Assembly: GCF_004368785.1 (NCBI RefSeq)
Contig: NZ_SODM01000002.1
Span: 372,001-436,000 of the forward strand
Length of the DNA stretch: 64,000 nucleotides
From: Flavobacterium sp. 270
Lineage (GTDB): Bacteria > Bacteroidota > Bacteroidia > Flavobacteriales > Flavobacteriaceae
Reading direction: 5' to 3'
Part shown: positions 17,078-27,100 of the stretch, one piece after another
Layout of the letters: each line of letters starts with the position of its first letter
Numbering within the stretch: position 1 is the stretch's first letter
Notes under the pieces: model-generated
Seen by the model: the letters and a program-made list of their open reading frames with translations, nothing else
Told to the model about the DNA's origin: nothing
The model's database searches: none
Made by a program: the position numbers and the translations under genes

Positions 17078-19285
17078 ATGAAAAAAATAATATTAGCCCT
17101 TATTCTAGGCTTATCGAGCATGCTGCATGCTCAAAATTCTGTTTCTGGAACCGTAATCAATTCTCAGAACCAGCCAATGCCGGGAGTTTCTGTATATGCA
17201 CCCGAATTACACAAAGGAACAACAACCGACGCCAACGGAAAATATGAATTTACAAATCTGCCAAACGGAAGTTTACGACTTTCTTTTGCCTTTGTAGGTT
17301 TTACAACGCAGAACAATACAATTCCTAAATTAGTAAAAGAAAACACTTTAGACATTACGCTTTTGGAATCTGTTTTTGAAATGGACGAGGTTATTGTGTC
17401 TACTCCTTTTAACAAACTGCAATCGCAAAATGTTATGAAAGTGGAGCATGAAAGCATTAAAACTTTACAGCAAAAGGGAACTTCAACTTTAATTGAAGGT
17501 TTGGCCACGATTCCCGGAGTTTCGCAGATTTCAACTGGAACTTCTATCGGAAAACCTGTAATTCGAGGACTTAGCGGTAATCGCGTTTTAGTATATTCTC
17601 AAGGTGTTCGTATCGAAAATCAACAGTTTGGTGATGAGCATGGTTTAGGGCTTAATGATGCCGGAATCGAAAGTGTTGAAGTTATCAAAGGCCCGGCTTC
17701 TTTATTGTACGGATCGGATGCTTTGGGCGGTGTTTTGTATTTTAATCCTGAAAAATTTGCTGACGCGAATACTTTTAAGGCTAATTTCAGTCAAAAATAT
17801 TTTACGAATACACAAGGAAGTAACTCATCTATTGGTTTAAAAACTTCTACTGACAACTGGAAATTCTTAGCTCGTGGCAGTTTCAACACGCATTCTGATT
17901 ATAAAATTGCTGATGGAGACCGCGTAACGAATTCTCGCTACAACGAAACTGATTTTAAAACGGGTGTTGGTTACAGTAATTCTAGTTTTTCTAGTGTTTT
18001 AAGATACAACTATAATAAATTGGATATTGGGATTCCGGAAGACGGAATTGCCGAGCAATCTTCTAGCAAAGACACTCAATTCCCGAGACAAGGAATTTTT
18101 AATCATTTGTTGAGTTTAAACAACGTTATCTTTTTTCAAAACTCAAAATTAGATGTTGATTTAGGTTATATTTCTAATGACAGAAGCGAATTTGAAGACA
18201 GCAATGTAGCGTCTTTACATATGAGATTGAATACGCTTAATTACAATGCAAAATATCATTTCCCTAAATTGGGAAAAATTGAAACTATTGTAGGCGTACA
18301 GGGAATGCATCAGACAAATAAAAATTCCGGGGAAGAATATTTAATTCCAGATGCGACTACAAATGATTTTGGTGTTTTTGGAACTGCAAATTACGAATGG
18401 GACAATAGTGTTATTCAAGCCGGATTGCGTTTTGATAATCGAAATGTAACTTCTGATCCGCACGGAATTGATGGCGAAGAAGGTTATTTTCAGCCTTTAG
18501 ACAAATCATTTGACAGTTTTAATGCTTCTCTTGGTTATAAAACAAAATTGGCCGAACCTTTAACGCTACGTCTAAATGTAGCAACTGGATTTAGAGCGCC
18601 AAACTTAGCGGAATTAACTTCAAATGGTGTTCACGAAGGAACAAATCGTTATGAAATTGGAAATGCTGACTTGAAAACAGAACAAAACGTTCAGACGGAT
18701 TTAAATTTAGAATATAAAAATACGCACTTCGAATTTTTTGTAAACGGTTTTTACAATCACGTAAACAATTATATCTATACTTCGCCAACTGGAGAGGTTA
18801 GAGAAGACAACGATGTTTTTGCTTATATTCAGGATAATGCACAATTGTATGGTGGTGAAGCCGGAATTCACTTTCACCCTCACCCATTAGACTGGTTACA
18901 TTTTGAAACAAGTTTTGAGACTGTTACAGGTAAAAAAGACAATAACGATTATCTGCCTTTAATTCCTGCAAACAACTGGAATAACACGCTTAGAACAGAA
19001 TTTAATATTAAAAACTGGCTGCAGGAAGGTTTTGCTTCTTTGAATGTTTCATCAACTTTCAGCCAGGATAATGTCAGCGGTTTCGAAACGGCTTCTAAAG
19101 GTTATACTTTGGTAAACCTAGGCTTTGGAGGAACTGTAAAACTAGGAAAAACTGCCTTTGATGTAAATCTTAATGGAAACAATTTATTCGATAAAAAATA
19201 TATCGCCCATCTTTCGAGATTAAAAACGGACGGAGTTCCTAATATCGGACGAAATATAGTTTTGGGAGTGAATTTTAATATCTAA
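17078..19285 (+). CDS. TonB-dependent outer-membrane receptor
   Basis: 735 residues: signal peptide (to LHAQ), a carboxypeptidase-regulatory-like domain (about 22-100, NGKYEFTNLP), a plug domain (VIRGLSGNRVLVYSQG, VEVIKGPASLLYGSDALGG) and a 22-strand barrel ending in a classic aromatic strand (LGVNFNI). Such receptors import metal chelates, vitamins or sugars with TonB energy. The extracellular segment HFHPHPLDW and the upstream His/Cys-rich protein suggest a metal-related ligand (inference). Confidence 0.92.
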   Translation: MKKIILALILGLSSMLHAQNSVSGTVINSQNQPMPGVSVYAPELHKGTTTDANGKYEFTNLPNGSLRLSFAFVGFTTQNNTIPKLVKENTLDITLLESVFEMDEVIVSTPFNKLQSQNVMKVEHESIKTLQQKGTSTLIEGLATIPGVSQISTGTSIGKPVIRGLSGNRVLVYSQGVRIENQQFGDEHGLGLNDAGIESVEVIKGPASLLYGSDALGGVLYFNPEKFADANTFKANFSQKYFTNTQGSNSSIGLKTSTDNWKFLARGSFNTHSDYKIADGDRVTNSRYNETDFKTGVGYSNSSFSSVLRYNYNKLDIGIPEDGIAEQSSSKDTQFPRQGIFNHLLSLNNVIFFQNSKLDVDLGYISNDRSEFEDSNVASLHMRLNTLNYNAKYHFPKLGKIETIVGVQGMHQTNKNSGEEYLIPDATTNDFGVFGTANYEWDNSVIQAGLRFDNRNVTSDPHGIDGEEGYFQPLDKSFDSFNASLGYKTKLAEPLTLRLNVATGFRAPNLAELTSNGVHEGTNRYEIGNADLKTEQNVQTDLNLEYKNTHFEFFVNGFYNHVNNYIYTSPTGEVREDNDVFAYIQDNAQLYGGEAGIHFHPHPLDWLHFETSFETVTGKKDNNDYLPLIPANNWNNTLRTEFNIKNWLQEGFASLNVSSTFSQDNVSGFETASKGYTLVNLGFGGTVKLGKTAFDVNLNGNNLFDKKYIAHLSRLKTDGVPNIGRNIVLGVNFNI

Positions 19286-19291
19286 CATTTT

Positions 19292-19459
19292 TAAACCATA
19301 TAAGTGATATAAGTTCAGTTTAGTGCCAATGCTTTCCTGCAAGGTTTCTAAAACCTTGTAGGTATGTCTAAGTTTATTGCATTTACTTTTGAAAATTATA
19401 CCTACAAGGTTTTAGAAACCTTGCAGGAAAAACTAAACTTATATCACTTATATGGTTTA
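19292..19459. repeat. Large intergenic inverted repeat, ACCATATAAGTKATATAAG family (copy 1)
   Basis: Arms about 19292-19365 and 19398-19459 are complementary over roughly 60 bp, with an 11-12 nt insertion in the left arm. Each arm contains an internal smaller hairpin (AAGGTTT/AAACCTT words). The outer module recurs at 59534-59608. It lies between two same-strand genes and would form a long stem in any read-through transcript. Confidence 0.85.
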
Positions 19460-19508
19460 GTTTTCACAACAAAAAGTGTTATTTTTGTTACAACACATAA
19501 AATTAACT

Positions 19509-21617
19509 ATGAAAAAAACATTTTTACTAATGGCAGTCACAACCGCAGGAATTTCATTTGCACAAAATAAAATTCATTATCCCGAAACTAAAAAAGGAGA
19601 AACTGTTGATGTTTATTTTGACACTAAAGTAAGCGATCCTTATCGCTGGCTTGAAGATGATAAATCTGCCGAAACCGGCGCTTGGGTAAAAGCTCAAAAC
19701 GAAGTAACTTACGGTTATTTAGATAAAATTCCATTTCGCGAAGAACTTAAAAAGCGAATGGAAAAACTTTGGAATTACGAGAAAATCAGTGCGCCTTTTA
19801 CACAAGGAAAACATATCTATTATTCTAAAAATAATGGTTTACAAAATCAATCTGTTATTTACAGAAAAGGAGAAAATGGTAAAGATGAAGTTTTCTTAGA
19901 TCCAAATACATTTTCTAAAGATGGAACAACTTCTCTTGGTGGTTTAGATTTTTCTAAAGACGGAACAAAAGCAGCTTATGCCATTTCTGAAGGAGGAAGC
20001 GACTGGAGAAAAGTGATTATTATTGATGCTTTGTCTAAAAAAGTTTTAGAAGATACTTTGGTTGATGTAAAATTCAGCGGTATTTCATGGCTTGGCAACG
20101 AAGGGTTTTATTACTCTAGTTATGACAAACCAAAAGGAAGCGAATTGTCTGCAAAAACAGATCAGCATAAATTGTATTTTCATAAATTGGGAACACCTCA
20201 AAAAAATGATAAAGTTATTTTTGGAGCAGATCAAAAAAGAAGATATGTTAACGGTTATGTAACAGAAGATGATCATTATTTGATTATTTCGGCTGCAAAT
20301 TCTACTTATGGAAATGAGCTGTATATTAAAGATTTAACCAAGTCAAACAGTCCGATTACAACTATTGTTGACAATTTCAACAGTGACAACAGTATTATAG
20401 AAACTGAAGGAAGCAAACTTTTTATCGACACGGATTTGAATGCGCCGAACAAACGTATTGTAACGGTTGATGTAAGCAATCCGAAACCAGAAAACTGGAA
20501 AGATTTTATTAAAGAAACAGAAAATGTTTTATCTCCAGCAACAGGTGGTGGTTATTTCTTTGCTAATTATGTTAAAGATGCTGTTTCTTTAGTTTTGCAA
20601 TATGATTATAACGGAAAATTAGTTCGCGAAATCAAACTTCCGGCAGTAGGAACTGCAGCTGGATTTGGCGGCAAAAAGAAAGAAAAAACACTTTATTACA
20701 CTTTTACTAATTATACCACTCCGGGAAGCGTCTTTTCTTTTGATCCAAAATCTGGAAAATCAGAAATTTACCAAAAACCTCAAGTGGATTTTAAAAGTGA
20801 AGATTATGAGTCTAAACAAGTATTCTATACTTCTAAAGACGGAACTAAAATCCCTATGATTATTACGTATAAGAAAGGATTAAAATTAGACGGTAAAAAT
20901 CCAACAATTCTTTATGGTTACGGTGGATTTAATATTAGTCTGACTCCAAATTTCAACATTGCAAATGCAGTTTGGATGGAAAATGGAGGTGTTTACGCTG
21001 TTGCCAATTTAAGAGGTGGTGGTGAATACGGAAAGAAATGGCATGATGCAGGAACGAAACTGCACAAGCAAAATGTATTTGATGATTTTATTGCTGCTGG
21101 TGAATATCTAATCGCTCAAAAATATACTTCTTCTGATTTCTTGGCAATTCGCGGAGGTTCAAACGGAGGTTTATTAGTTGGAGCAACAATGACACAGCGT
21201 CCAGATTTAATGAAAGTAGCTTTACCAGCTGTTGGAGTTATGGACATGTTACGTTACAACGCTTTTACTGCAGGTGCAGGATGGGCTTTTGATTACGGAA
21301 CTGCTCAGGACAACAAAGAAATGTTTGAATATCTTAAAGGTTATTCTCCAGTTCAAAACGTTAAAAAAGGGACTCATTATCCTGCAACAATGGTAACAAC
21401 TGGAGATCATGATGATCGTGTTGTTCCGGCGCACAGTTTTAAATTTGCATCTGAATTACAGGAAAAACAAACAGGCGATAATCCGGTTTTAATCAGAATT
21501 GATGTAAAAGCTGGGCATGGAGCAGGAAAATCTGTTGCTGCAAGTATTCAGGAAAATGTAGACATTCAAGCGTTTACACTTTACAATATGGGCTTTAAGG
21601 CTTTGCCTTCAAAATAA
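19509..21617 (+). CDS. Prolyl oligopeptidase family serine peptidase (S9A), secreted
   Basis: About 702 residues from the ATG at 19509, which gives a signal peptide (MKKTFLLMAVTTAGISFAQ); upstream GTG/TTG starts would mask it. The N-terminal half is a beta-propeller. The C-terminal alpha/beta hydrolase has the nucleophile in RGGSNGGLLVGA, the Asp in DHDDRVVPAHSF and the His in AGHGAGKS. It cleaves proline-containing oligopeptides, here in the periplasm. A TATTTTTG -7 element lies at 19480-19487 and a hairpin terminator follows at 21635. Confidence 0.95.
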   Translation: MKKTFLLMAVTTAGISFAQNKIHYPETKKGETVDVYFDTKVSDPYRWLEDDKSAETGAWVKAQNEVTYGYLDKIPFREELKKRMEKLWNYEKISAPFTQGKHIYYSKNNGLQNQSVIYRKGENGKDEVFLDPNTFSKDGTTSLGGLDFSKDGTKAAYAISEGGSDWRKVIIIDALSKKVLEDTLVDVKFSGISWLGNEGFYYSSYDKPKGSELSAKTDQHKLYFHKLGTPQKNDKVIFGADQKRRYVNGYVTEDDHYLIISAANSTYGNELYIKDLTKSNSPITTIVDNFNSDNSIIETEGSKLFIDTDLNAPNKRIVTVDVSNPKPENWKDFIKETENVLSPATGGGYFFANYVKDAVSLVLQYDYNGKLVREIKLPAVGTAAGFGGKKKEKTLYYTFTNYTTPGSVFSFDPKSGKSEIYQKPQVDFKSEDYESKQVFYTSKDGTKIPMIITYKKGLKLDGKNPTILYGYGGFNISLTPNFNIANAVWMENGGVYAVANLRGGGEYGKKWHDAGTKLHKQNVFDDFIAAGEYLIAQKYTSSDFLAIRGGSNGGLLVGATMTQRPDLMKVALPAVGVMDMLRYNAFTAGAGWAFDYGTAQDNKEMFEYLKGYSPVQNVKKGTHYPATMVTTGDHDDRVVPAHSFKFASELQEKQTGDNPVLIRIDVKAGHGAGKSVAASIQENVDIQAFTLYNMGFKALPSK

Positions 21618-21634
21618 ATTTATAAAGATTTTTT

Positions 21635-21682
21635 TAGCCACAAATTCACGAATTATTTTGTGAGTTTGTGGCTATTTTTTTT
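21635..21682 (+). terminator. Terminator of the S9 peptidase gene
   Basis: 15-bp arms 21635-21649 and 21660-21674 with one mismatch, followed by eight Ts. It directly precedes the long inverted repeat at 21680. Confidence 0.82.
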
Positions 21683-21813
21683 GCCACGAATTACACGAAT
21701 TATTATTTCACGCAGATTTAAAATGATTTTGGCTGATTGATACAGATTTATATTAAATCTGCGCAGATCTGCAAAATCTGCGTGAAATAATAATTCGTGT
21801 AATTCGTGGCAAA
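21680..21813. repeat. Perfect 40-bp inverted repeat, GCCACGAATTRCAC family (copy 2)
   Basis: Arms 21680-21719 and 21774-21813 are perfectly complementary over 40 bp. The 54-bp spacer contains further AAATCTG words that extend the pairing. The outer part matches the arms at 14874/14970. No coding sequence is inside. Confidence 0.92.
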
Positions 21814-21866
21814 CCTTTTTTAAACAAACGTTTTCTTTTAAATTTGAGGAACTAAAAAACCAAAGA

Positions 21867-22862
21867 ATGGAAACTATTAGATGGGGAATAATTGGCTGTG
21901 GGAATGTAACGGAAGTAAAGAGCGGTCCTGCTTTTCAGAAAATACCAAATTCAGCTTTAGTGGCTGTAATGCGAAGAGATGCTGCTCTTGCCGAAGATTA
22001 TGCCAAACGCCATAACGTACCAAAATGGTACTCGAACGCCGTCGATTTAATTAACGATCCAGAGGTTGATGCTGTTTATATTGCAACACCTCCCTCTTCT
22101 CATAAAGAATATACGATTTTGTGTGCCAAAGCCGGAAAACCGGTTTACGTAGAAAAACCTATGGCTTTAACATTTGAAGAATGCAACGAAATGATCAGCG
22201 TATGCAAAGAACACAATGTTCCGTTATTTGTAGCCTATTACAGAAGAAGTTTACCAAGGTTTCTCAAAATAAAAGAATTAATTGACGAAGGAAAAATTGG
22301 AACGGTAAGACACGTAAATTGTGTTTTATACCATCCGTTTGAAGAACGCTATGACGACGAAATCAACTTACCGTGGACTGTGATGCCTCATATCTCTGGC
22401 GGTGGGATTTTTGTTGATTTGGCTTGCCATACTTTAGACTTCCTGGATTTTGTTTTAGGACCAATAAAATCGGTTCGCGGACATGCAAGTTCGCAACTTC
22501 TGGCTTATCCTGCCGAAGATGCTGTTTCGATGTCATTTTTATTCGAAAACGGAATTCACGGTTCTGGTTTATGGAATTTTGCCAGTTTTGAACGTTATGA
22601 CAATACCGAAATTGTGGGCGATAAAGGCAAAATATCCTTTTCTACTTTTGGAAATGATCCAGTTCATGTTCAGTATTTGAATGGCGAAAAAGAAAGTATT
22701 ACGATTGAAAATCCGTTGCATATTCAACAGCCTTTTATAGAAACTGTTGTTGCAGAACTTTTGGGTAAAGAAGACGCTTCTCCATCAAAAGGAATTTCAG
22801 GCGCGAGAACGACTTGGGTAATTGATGAAGTTTTGAAAGAGTTTAGAGATTCTTCTATATAA
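21867..22862 (+). CDS. Gfo/Idh/MocA-family NAD(P)-dependent oxidoreductase
   Basis: 331 residues. It has an N-terminal Rossmann motif (WGIIGCGNV), the conserved EKPMAL segment (catalytic-site Lys near residue 95) and a C-terminal alpha/beta domain with HTLDFLDF. Family members oxidise or reduce sugars, inositols and related cyclic polyols. The substrate cannot be told here because neighbours are unrelated. A TAAATTTG -7 element at 21839-21846 indicates its own promoter. A strong terminator follows at 22936. Confidence 0.9.
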   Translation: METIRWGIIGCGNVTEVKSGPAFQKIPNSALVAVMRRDAALAEDYAKRHNVPKWYSNAVDLINDPEVDAVYIATPPSSHKEYTILCAKAGKPVYVEKPMALTFEECNEMISVCKEHNVPLFVAYYRRSLPRFLKIKELIDEGKIGTVRHVNCVLYHPFEERYDDEINLPWTVMPHISGGGIFVDLACHTLDFLDFVLGPIKSVRGHASSQLLAYPAEDAVSMSFLFENGIHGSGLWNFASFERYDNTEIVGDKGKISFSTFGNDPVHVQYLNGEKESITIENPLHIQQPFIETVVAELLGKEDASPSKGISGARTTWVIDEVLKEFRDSSI

Positions 22863-22935
22863 TGTTTTTACACTTGTTTTGTCATTCGAGAAACTAGGGA
22901 TGAGAAAACTGGAAAATTTAAAACTTAAAGACAAT

Positions 22936-22970
22936 AAAAAAGAGGATATCAAATGAATATCCTCTTTTTT
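22936..22970. terminator. Bidirectional intrinsic terminator
   Basis: A perfect 14-bp stem (22936-22949 and 22957-22970), A run left and T run right, between convergent genes ending at 22862 (+) and 22993 (-). Confidence 0.88.
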
Positions 22971-22992
22971 TGTAAACTTAAATTGTATAAAA

Positions 22993-23964
22993 TTATAGGC
23001 TGTATTTAAGACCAACTGTCAAACCAATACCACTAATTCCAACATAAGTACTCACATCATCAGTAGCTTTAGTACTATCAAAACCAGCCGCATTTGTTAC
23101 TTTACTATTTGAAGTAGAATTAATTGACTCCACATATTTAGTATGACTTGCAGAATAAGAAGCATCTGGACGAATAGTAGTTGCTGTATTTAATTTATCT
23201 ACACCATTTTCAGTATATATTTCTGTTTCTTTACTTTTTCCATGTACAGTAAAGTTACGGCACTCTAATTCAGCAAAAGCAGAAATGTGTTTTCCTAATT
23301 TATAAGAAGTACCAATAGAAGCCATAAATCCAAGTGAAGGATTAGGTTTCACAACATCTTTTGAATAAGCATCTGTTGCAGCAACCTGATTAGCACCTAC
23401 AAAGGTAGTATATTGTCTGTCTGTTTTAATGTCTAAAGTACCGTGAACTGGAACAATAATTCCAACTTTAGTATACGGTTCAAAACCATGAGATTCACCT
23501 AAAAACATTACCAATGCCGGAGCGATATCAAAAGCTTTGATTTGTCCTTCCGCAGTAAAACTTAAATAAGTAACTGGCACAGTAGCTGAAGGGGCTGGAG
23601 TGACCATTCTGTCTGTAGTCTGAGCCATTGTTTTAGTATTACTAGTATAGTAATTTGCTGCTACCTCAACTCCTAAACGTGTAGAAAAACGGTAACCTGC
23701 TGTAATACCACTTCTAAAACCCTGTCCAAAAGAACCTGTAACACCTTCTCTAGAAACTAATTTATTATTAGCTAATGTACCTGCATAAACATCTCTATTT
23801 GGCAATTGACCTCCAACAGTTGGAAATTCAGTAGAAGCAGTTTGATTGAAGTATGATCCGCCTAATTTAAAATACCAGCTTTCTGGTTTATCTGCCTTTT
23901 CAGTTTGCGCTACTGCAACAATAGAGCAAAACATTAATCCTAATACTAATAGGTTCTTTTTCAT
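22993..23964 (-). CDS. Outer-membrane beta-barrel protein
   Basis: 323 residues with a signal peptide (MKKNLLVLGLMFCSIVAVAQ) and a mature portion of amphipathic strands rich in Gly, Tyr and Thr, ending SGIGLTVGLKYSL. Segments such as RLGVEVAANYYTSNT and ALVMFLGESHGFEPYTKVG are typical of OmpA/OmpW-type barrels with long surface loops. No C-terminal peptidoglycan-binding domain is present. A CAAACTTA sequence at 23987-23994 is a -7 element on the minus strand. Specific function unknown. Confidence 0.82.
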   Translation of the reverse strand: MKKNLLVLGLMFCSIVAVAQTEKADKPESWYFKLGGSYFNQTASTEFPTVGGQLPNRDVYAGTLANNKLVSREGVTGSFGQGFRSGITAGYRFSTRLGVEVAANYYTSNTKTMAQTTDRMVTPAPSATVPVTYLSFTAEGQIKAFDIAPALVMFLGESHGFEPYTKVGIIVPVHGTLDIKTDRQYTTFVGANQVAATDAYSKDVVKPNPSLGFMASIGTSYKLGKHISAFAELECRNFTVHGKSKETEIYTENGVDKLNTATTIRPDASYSASHTKYVESINSTSNSKVTNAAGFDSTKATDDVSTYVGISGIGLTVGLKYSL

Positions 23965-24142
23965 AATTCTTGTTAATTAATTTATACAAACTTAAAGCAT
24001 TTTAACAAAATCTTTGAGCTTGAATTGTTAGACTTGGAACGAAAACGTTGTAATTTTGGGCAATATTACTAAAAAAGTATTATGCGTGCATATTTTTAAC
24101 ATAATTAAACCCTAATATGTTAAAATTTTAACTGTTAAATTT

Positions 24143-27100
24143 TTAGTTCAATTTAAAATTAATCTGCATTTTCTCTAATTCCTGCAATAATTCATTGGAA
24201 ATCCTCACTTTTAGGCGTCGGCTTGGCATCGTTAATTTGGTTACAACCTTTATTTCTTCTACTTCATTTACTTCCTGAATTTTAGTCTCCTGAACGATGT
24301 CTTCGCCATCATTTTCGTCTTCAAAAACAGGATCTTCGGCTTCTTCAAAATCAGTTGGTGTTTCTACCGCTACTAAGCGCTTTACATTTTCTAATTCCAT
24401 GATTTCAAAAGTTACAGAATTATCACCTTTATTAGCATTAAATAAAGCACTTAGATTATGAATAAATTCGGTTTGAAGATCTTTTACATTCAATAATAAA
24501 ATCAACTTTTTAGCAAAAGCTTCCAAAATATCCTGCAATTGTCTGATTTCAACAAACTGCATTCTTGGGTCTGATTTTTTACCGGTATCTTGATTTACCC
24601 AGCCGTCTTTTATTAGAATTTTTAGAAAGGCAAAATTATTCTGAAGCAGGAAATGACGAAATTTTAGGTATTCTTCACCAAAAATCTTAAACTCATAACT
24701 TTCATCATAACCTTCTAAGTTGAATACCGCCCAGCCTTTTCCGTTCTTGGCTACACGATGCTGTACATTATTAATGATTCCGGCAAACGTTAGATTTTTT
24801 CCCACATATTCATTCATACTTTTCAACGCTTCCAATCGGGCATTACAGAAGTATTTCATTTCAAATCTAAAATCGTCGAGCGGATGTCCTGAAATGTAAA
24901 TCCCGACAACTTCTTTTTCTTTTGCCAATTTTTCCATCGTGCTCCAGTCTTCACATGGCGGCACAACTGGCTCGGCAATCTGAACTTCACTGGCTTCTCC
25001 AAACAAACTTACCTGAGATGAATTTTCATTTTCCTGAAATTTCGATCCGTAACGCATCGCTTTTTCGTAGAATGTAATTCCGTCGCCATCATCGTGGAAA
25101 TATTGGGCTCTGGTTGTTCCTTCAAAAGAATCAAAACCTCCGGCCAATGCTAAATTCTCAATCGCTTTTTTATTCGCAGCGCGCAAATCAATTCGCTTTG
25201 CCAAATCAAAAATCGATTTATATCTTCCGTCTTTTCTATTTGCTACAATCGTTTCTACCGCTCCGGAACCCACACCTTTAATCGCTCCCATTCCGAAACG
25301 AACAGCGTAATCATCGTTTACCGTAAATTTATAGTACGATTCGTTTACATCTGGCCCAAGAACCTGCAAGCCCATTCGCTTACATTCTTCCATAAAAAAG
25401 GAAACTTGTTTGATATCATTCATATTATTAGAAAGTACCGCCGCCATATATTCTGCCGGATAATGCGCTTTTAAATATGCCGTTTGATATGCAATCCAGG
25501 CATAACAAGTCGAGTGCGATTTATTGAAGGCGTAACTCGCAAATGCTTCCCAGTCTTTCCAGATTTTCTCTAAAACTTTCGCATCGTGACCTTTTGCAGA
25601 AGCTTGTTCTACGAACTTAGGCTTCATTTTATCCAGTACGTCTTTTTGTTTCTTACCCATCGCTTTACGCAAAACGTCGGCCTCACCCTTTGTAAATCCT
25701 GCCAAAGACTGAGACAAAAGCATTACCTGCTCTTGGTAAACTGTAATTCCGTAAGTTTCTGATAAATACTCGGCACAGGCATCTAAATCGTATTTGATTT
25801 CTTCGTCACCGTTTTTTCTTCTTACGAAAGACGGAATATACTCTAAAGGTCCCGGACGATATAATGCGTTCATTGCAATTAAATCTCCAAAAACCGTTGG
25901 TTTCAGATCCTTCATGTATTTCTGCATTCCGGGTGACTCGTATTGGAAGATTCCAACCGTTTCTCCTCTTTGGAAAAGCGCATACGTTTCTTCATCATCA
26001 ATCGGGAAAGTATCCGGATCAAGATCAATATTAGTTCTATATTTTACCAGTTTAACGGTATCTTTTATCAGCGTAAGGGTCTTTAGACCCAAAAAGTCCA
26101 TCTTCAAAAGACCAGCACTTTCTGCAACCGAGTTATCAAACTGTGTTACATATAAATCCGAGTCTTTTGCGGTGGTTACAGGAACGTAATTCGTAATATC
26201 CGACGGCGTAATGATTACCCCGCAGGCGTGAATTCCCGTATTACGCATCGAACCTTCCAGAATTTTTGCCTGTTGAATGGTTTCTCCAGCCAAATCATCT
26301 TCATTGGCAATGGCAATTAATTCTTTTACATTATCAAATTCATCAGATCGAAGGGCTTTTTTGACCTCATCTTCACTTTCTGAAATAAAACGCGCCAAAT
26401 TCCATTTTGACGGCATCATTCCCGGAATCAGTTTTGCAATTCTATCCGCCTCAAATAAAGGTAAATCCAATACACGCGCCGTATCACGAATTGCCGACTT
26501 GGTTGCCATTTTACCATACGTGATAATCTGTGCCACCTGTTTTTGACCGTATTTATTGATTACGTAATCCATAACACGACCACGACCCTCATCATCAAAA
26601 TCGATATCAATATCGGGCATCGATACACGGTCAGGATTTAGGAAACGCTCAAAAAGCAAATCGTATTTAATCGGGTCAATATTGGTGATTCCGAGACAGT
26701 ATGCAACCGCAGATCCGGCTGCAGAACCACGACCCGGACCAACCGAAACGTCCATATTTCTGGCTTCGGCAATGAAATCCTGAACAATCAAAAAGTAACC
26801 CGGATATCCGGAATTCGAAATCGTTAAAAGTTCAAAATCCAAACGTTCCTGAATCGATTCTGTAATTTCGCCATATCTTTTTGCTGCACCAACCATAGTA
26901 AGATGTCGCAAATATTTATTTTCACCACGAACTCCGCCGTCAGCTTCATCTTCGGCAACTACAAATTCTTCCGGAATATCAAATTTAGGAAGCAATACGT
27001 CTCGATAAAGCGAATATCCTTCAACCTTATCTACAATTTCCTGAATATTTATAATGGCATCTGGAAGATCTGAAAAGAGCTTTTTCATCTCTTCTTCCGA

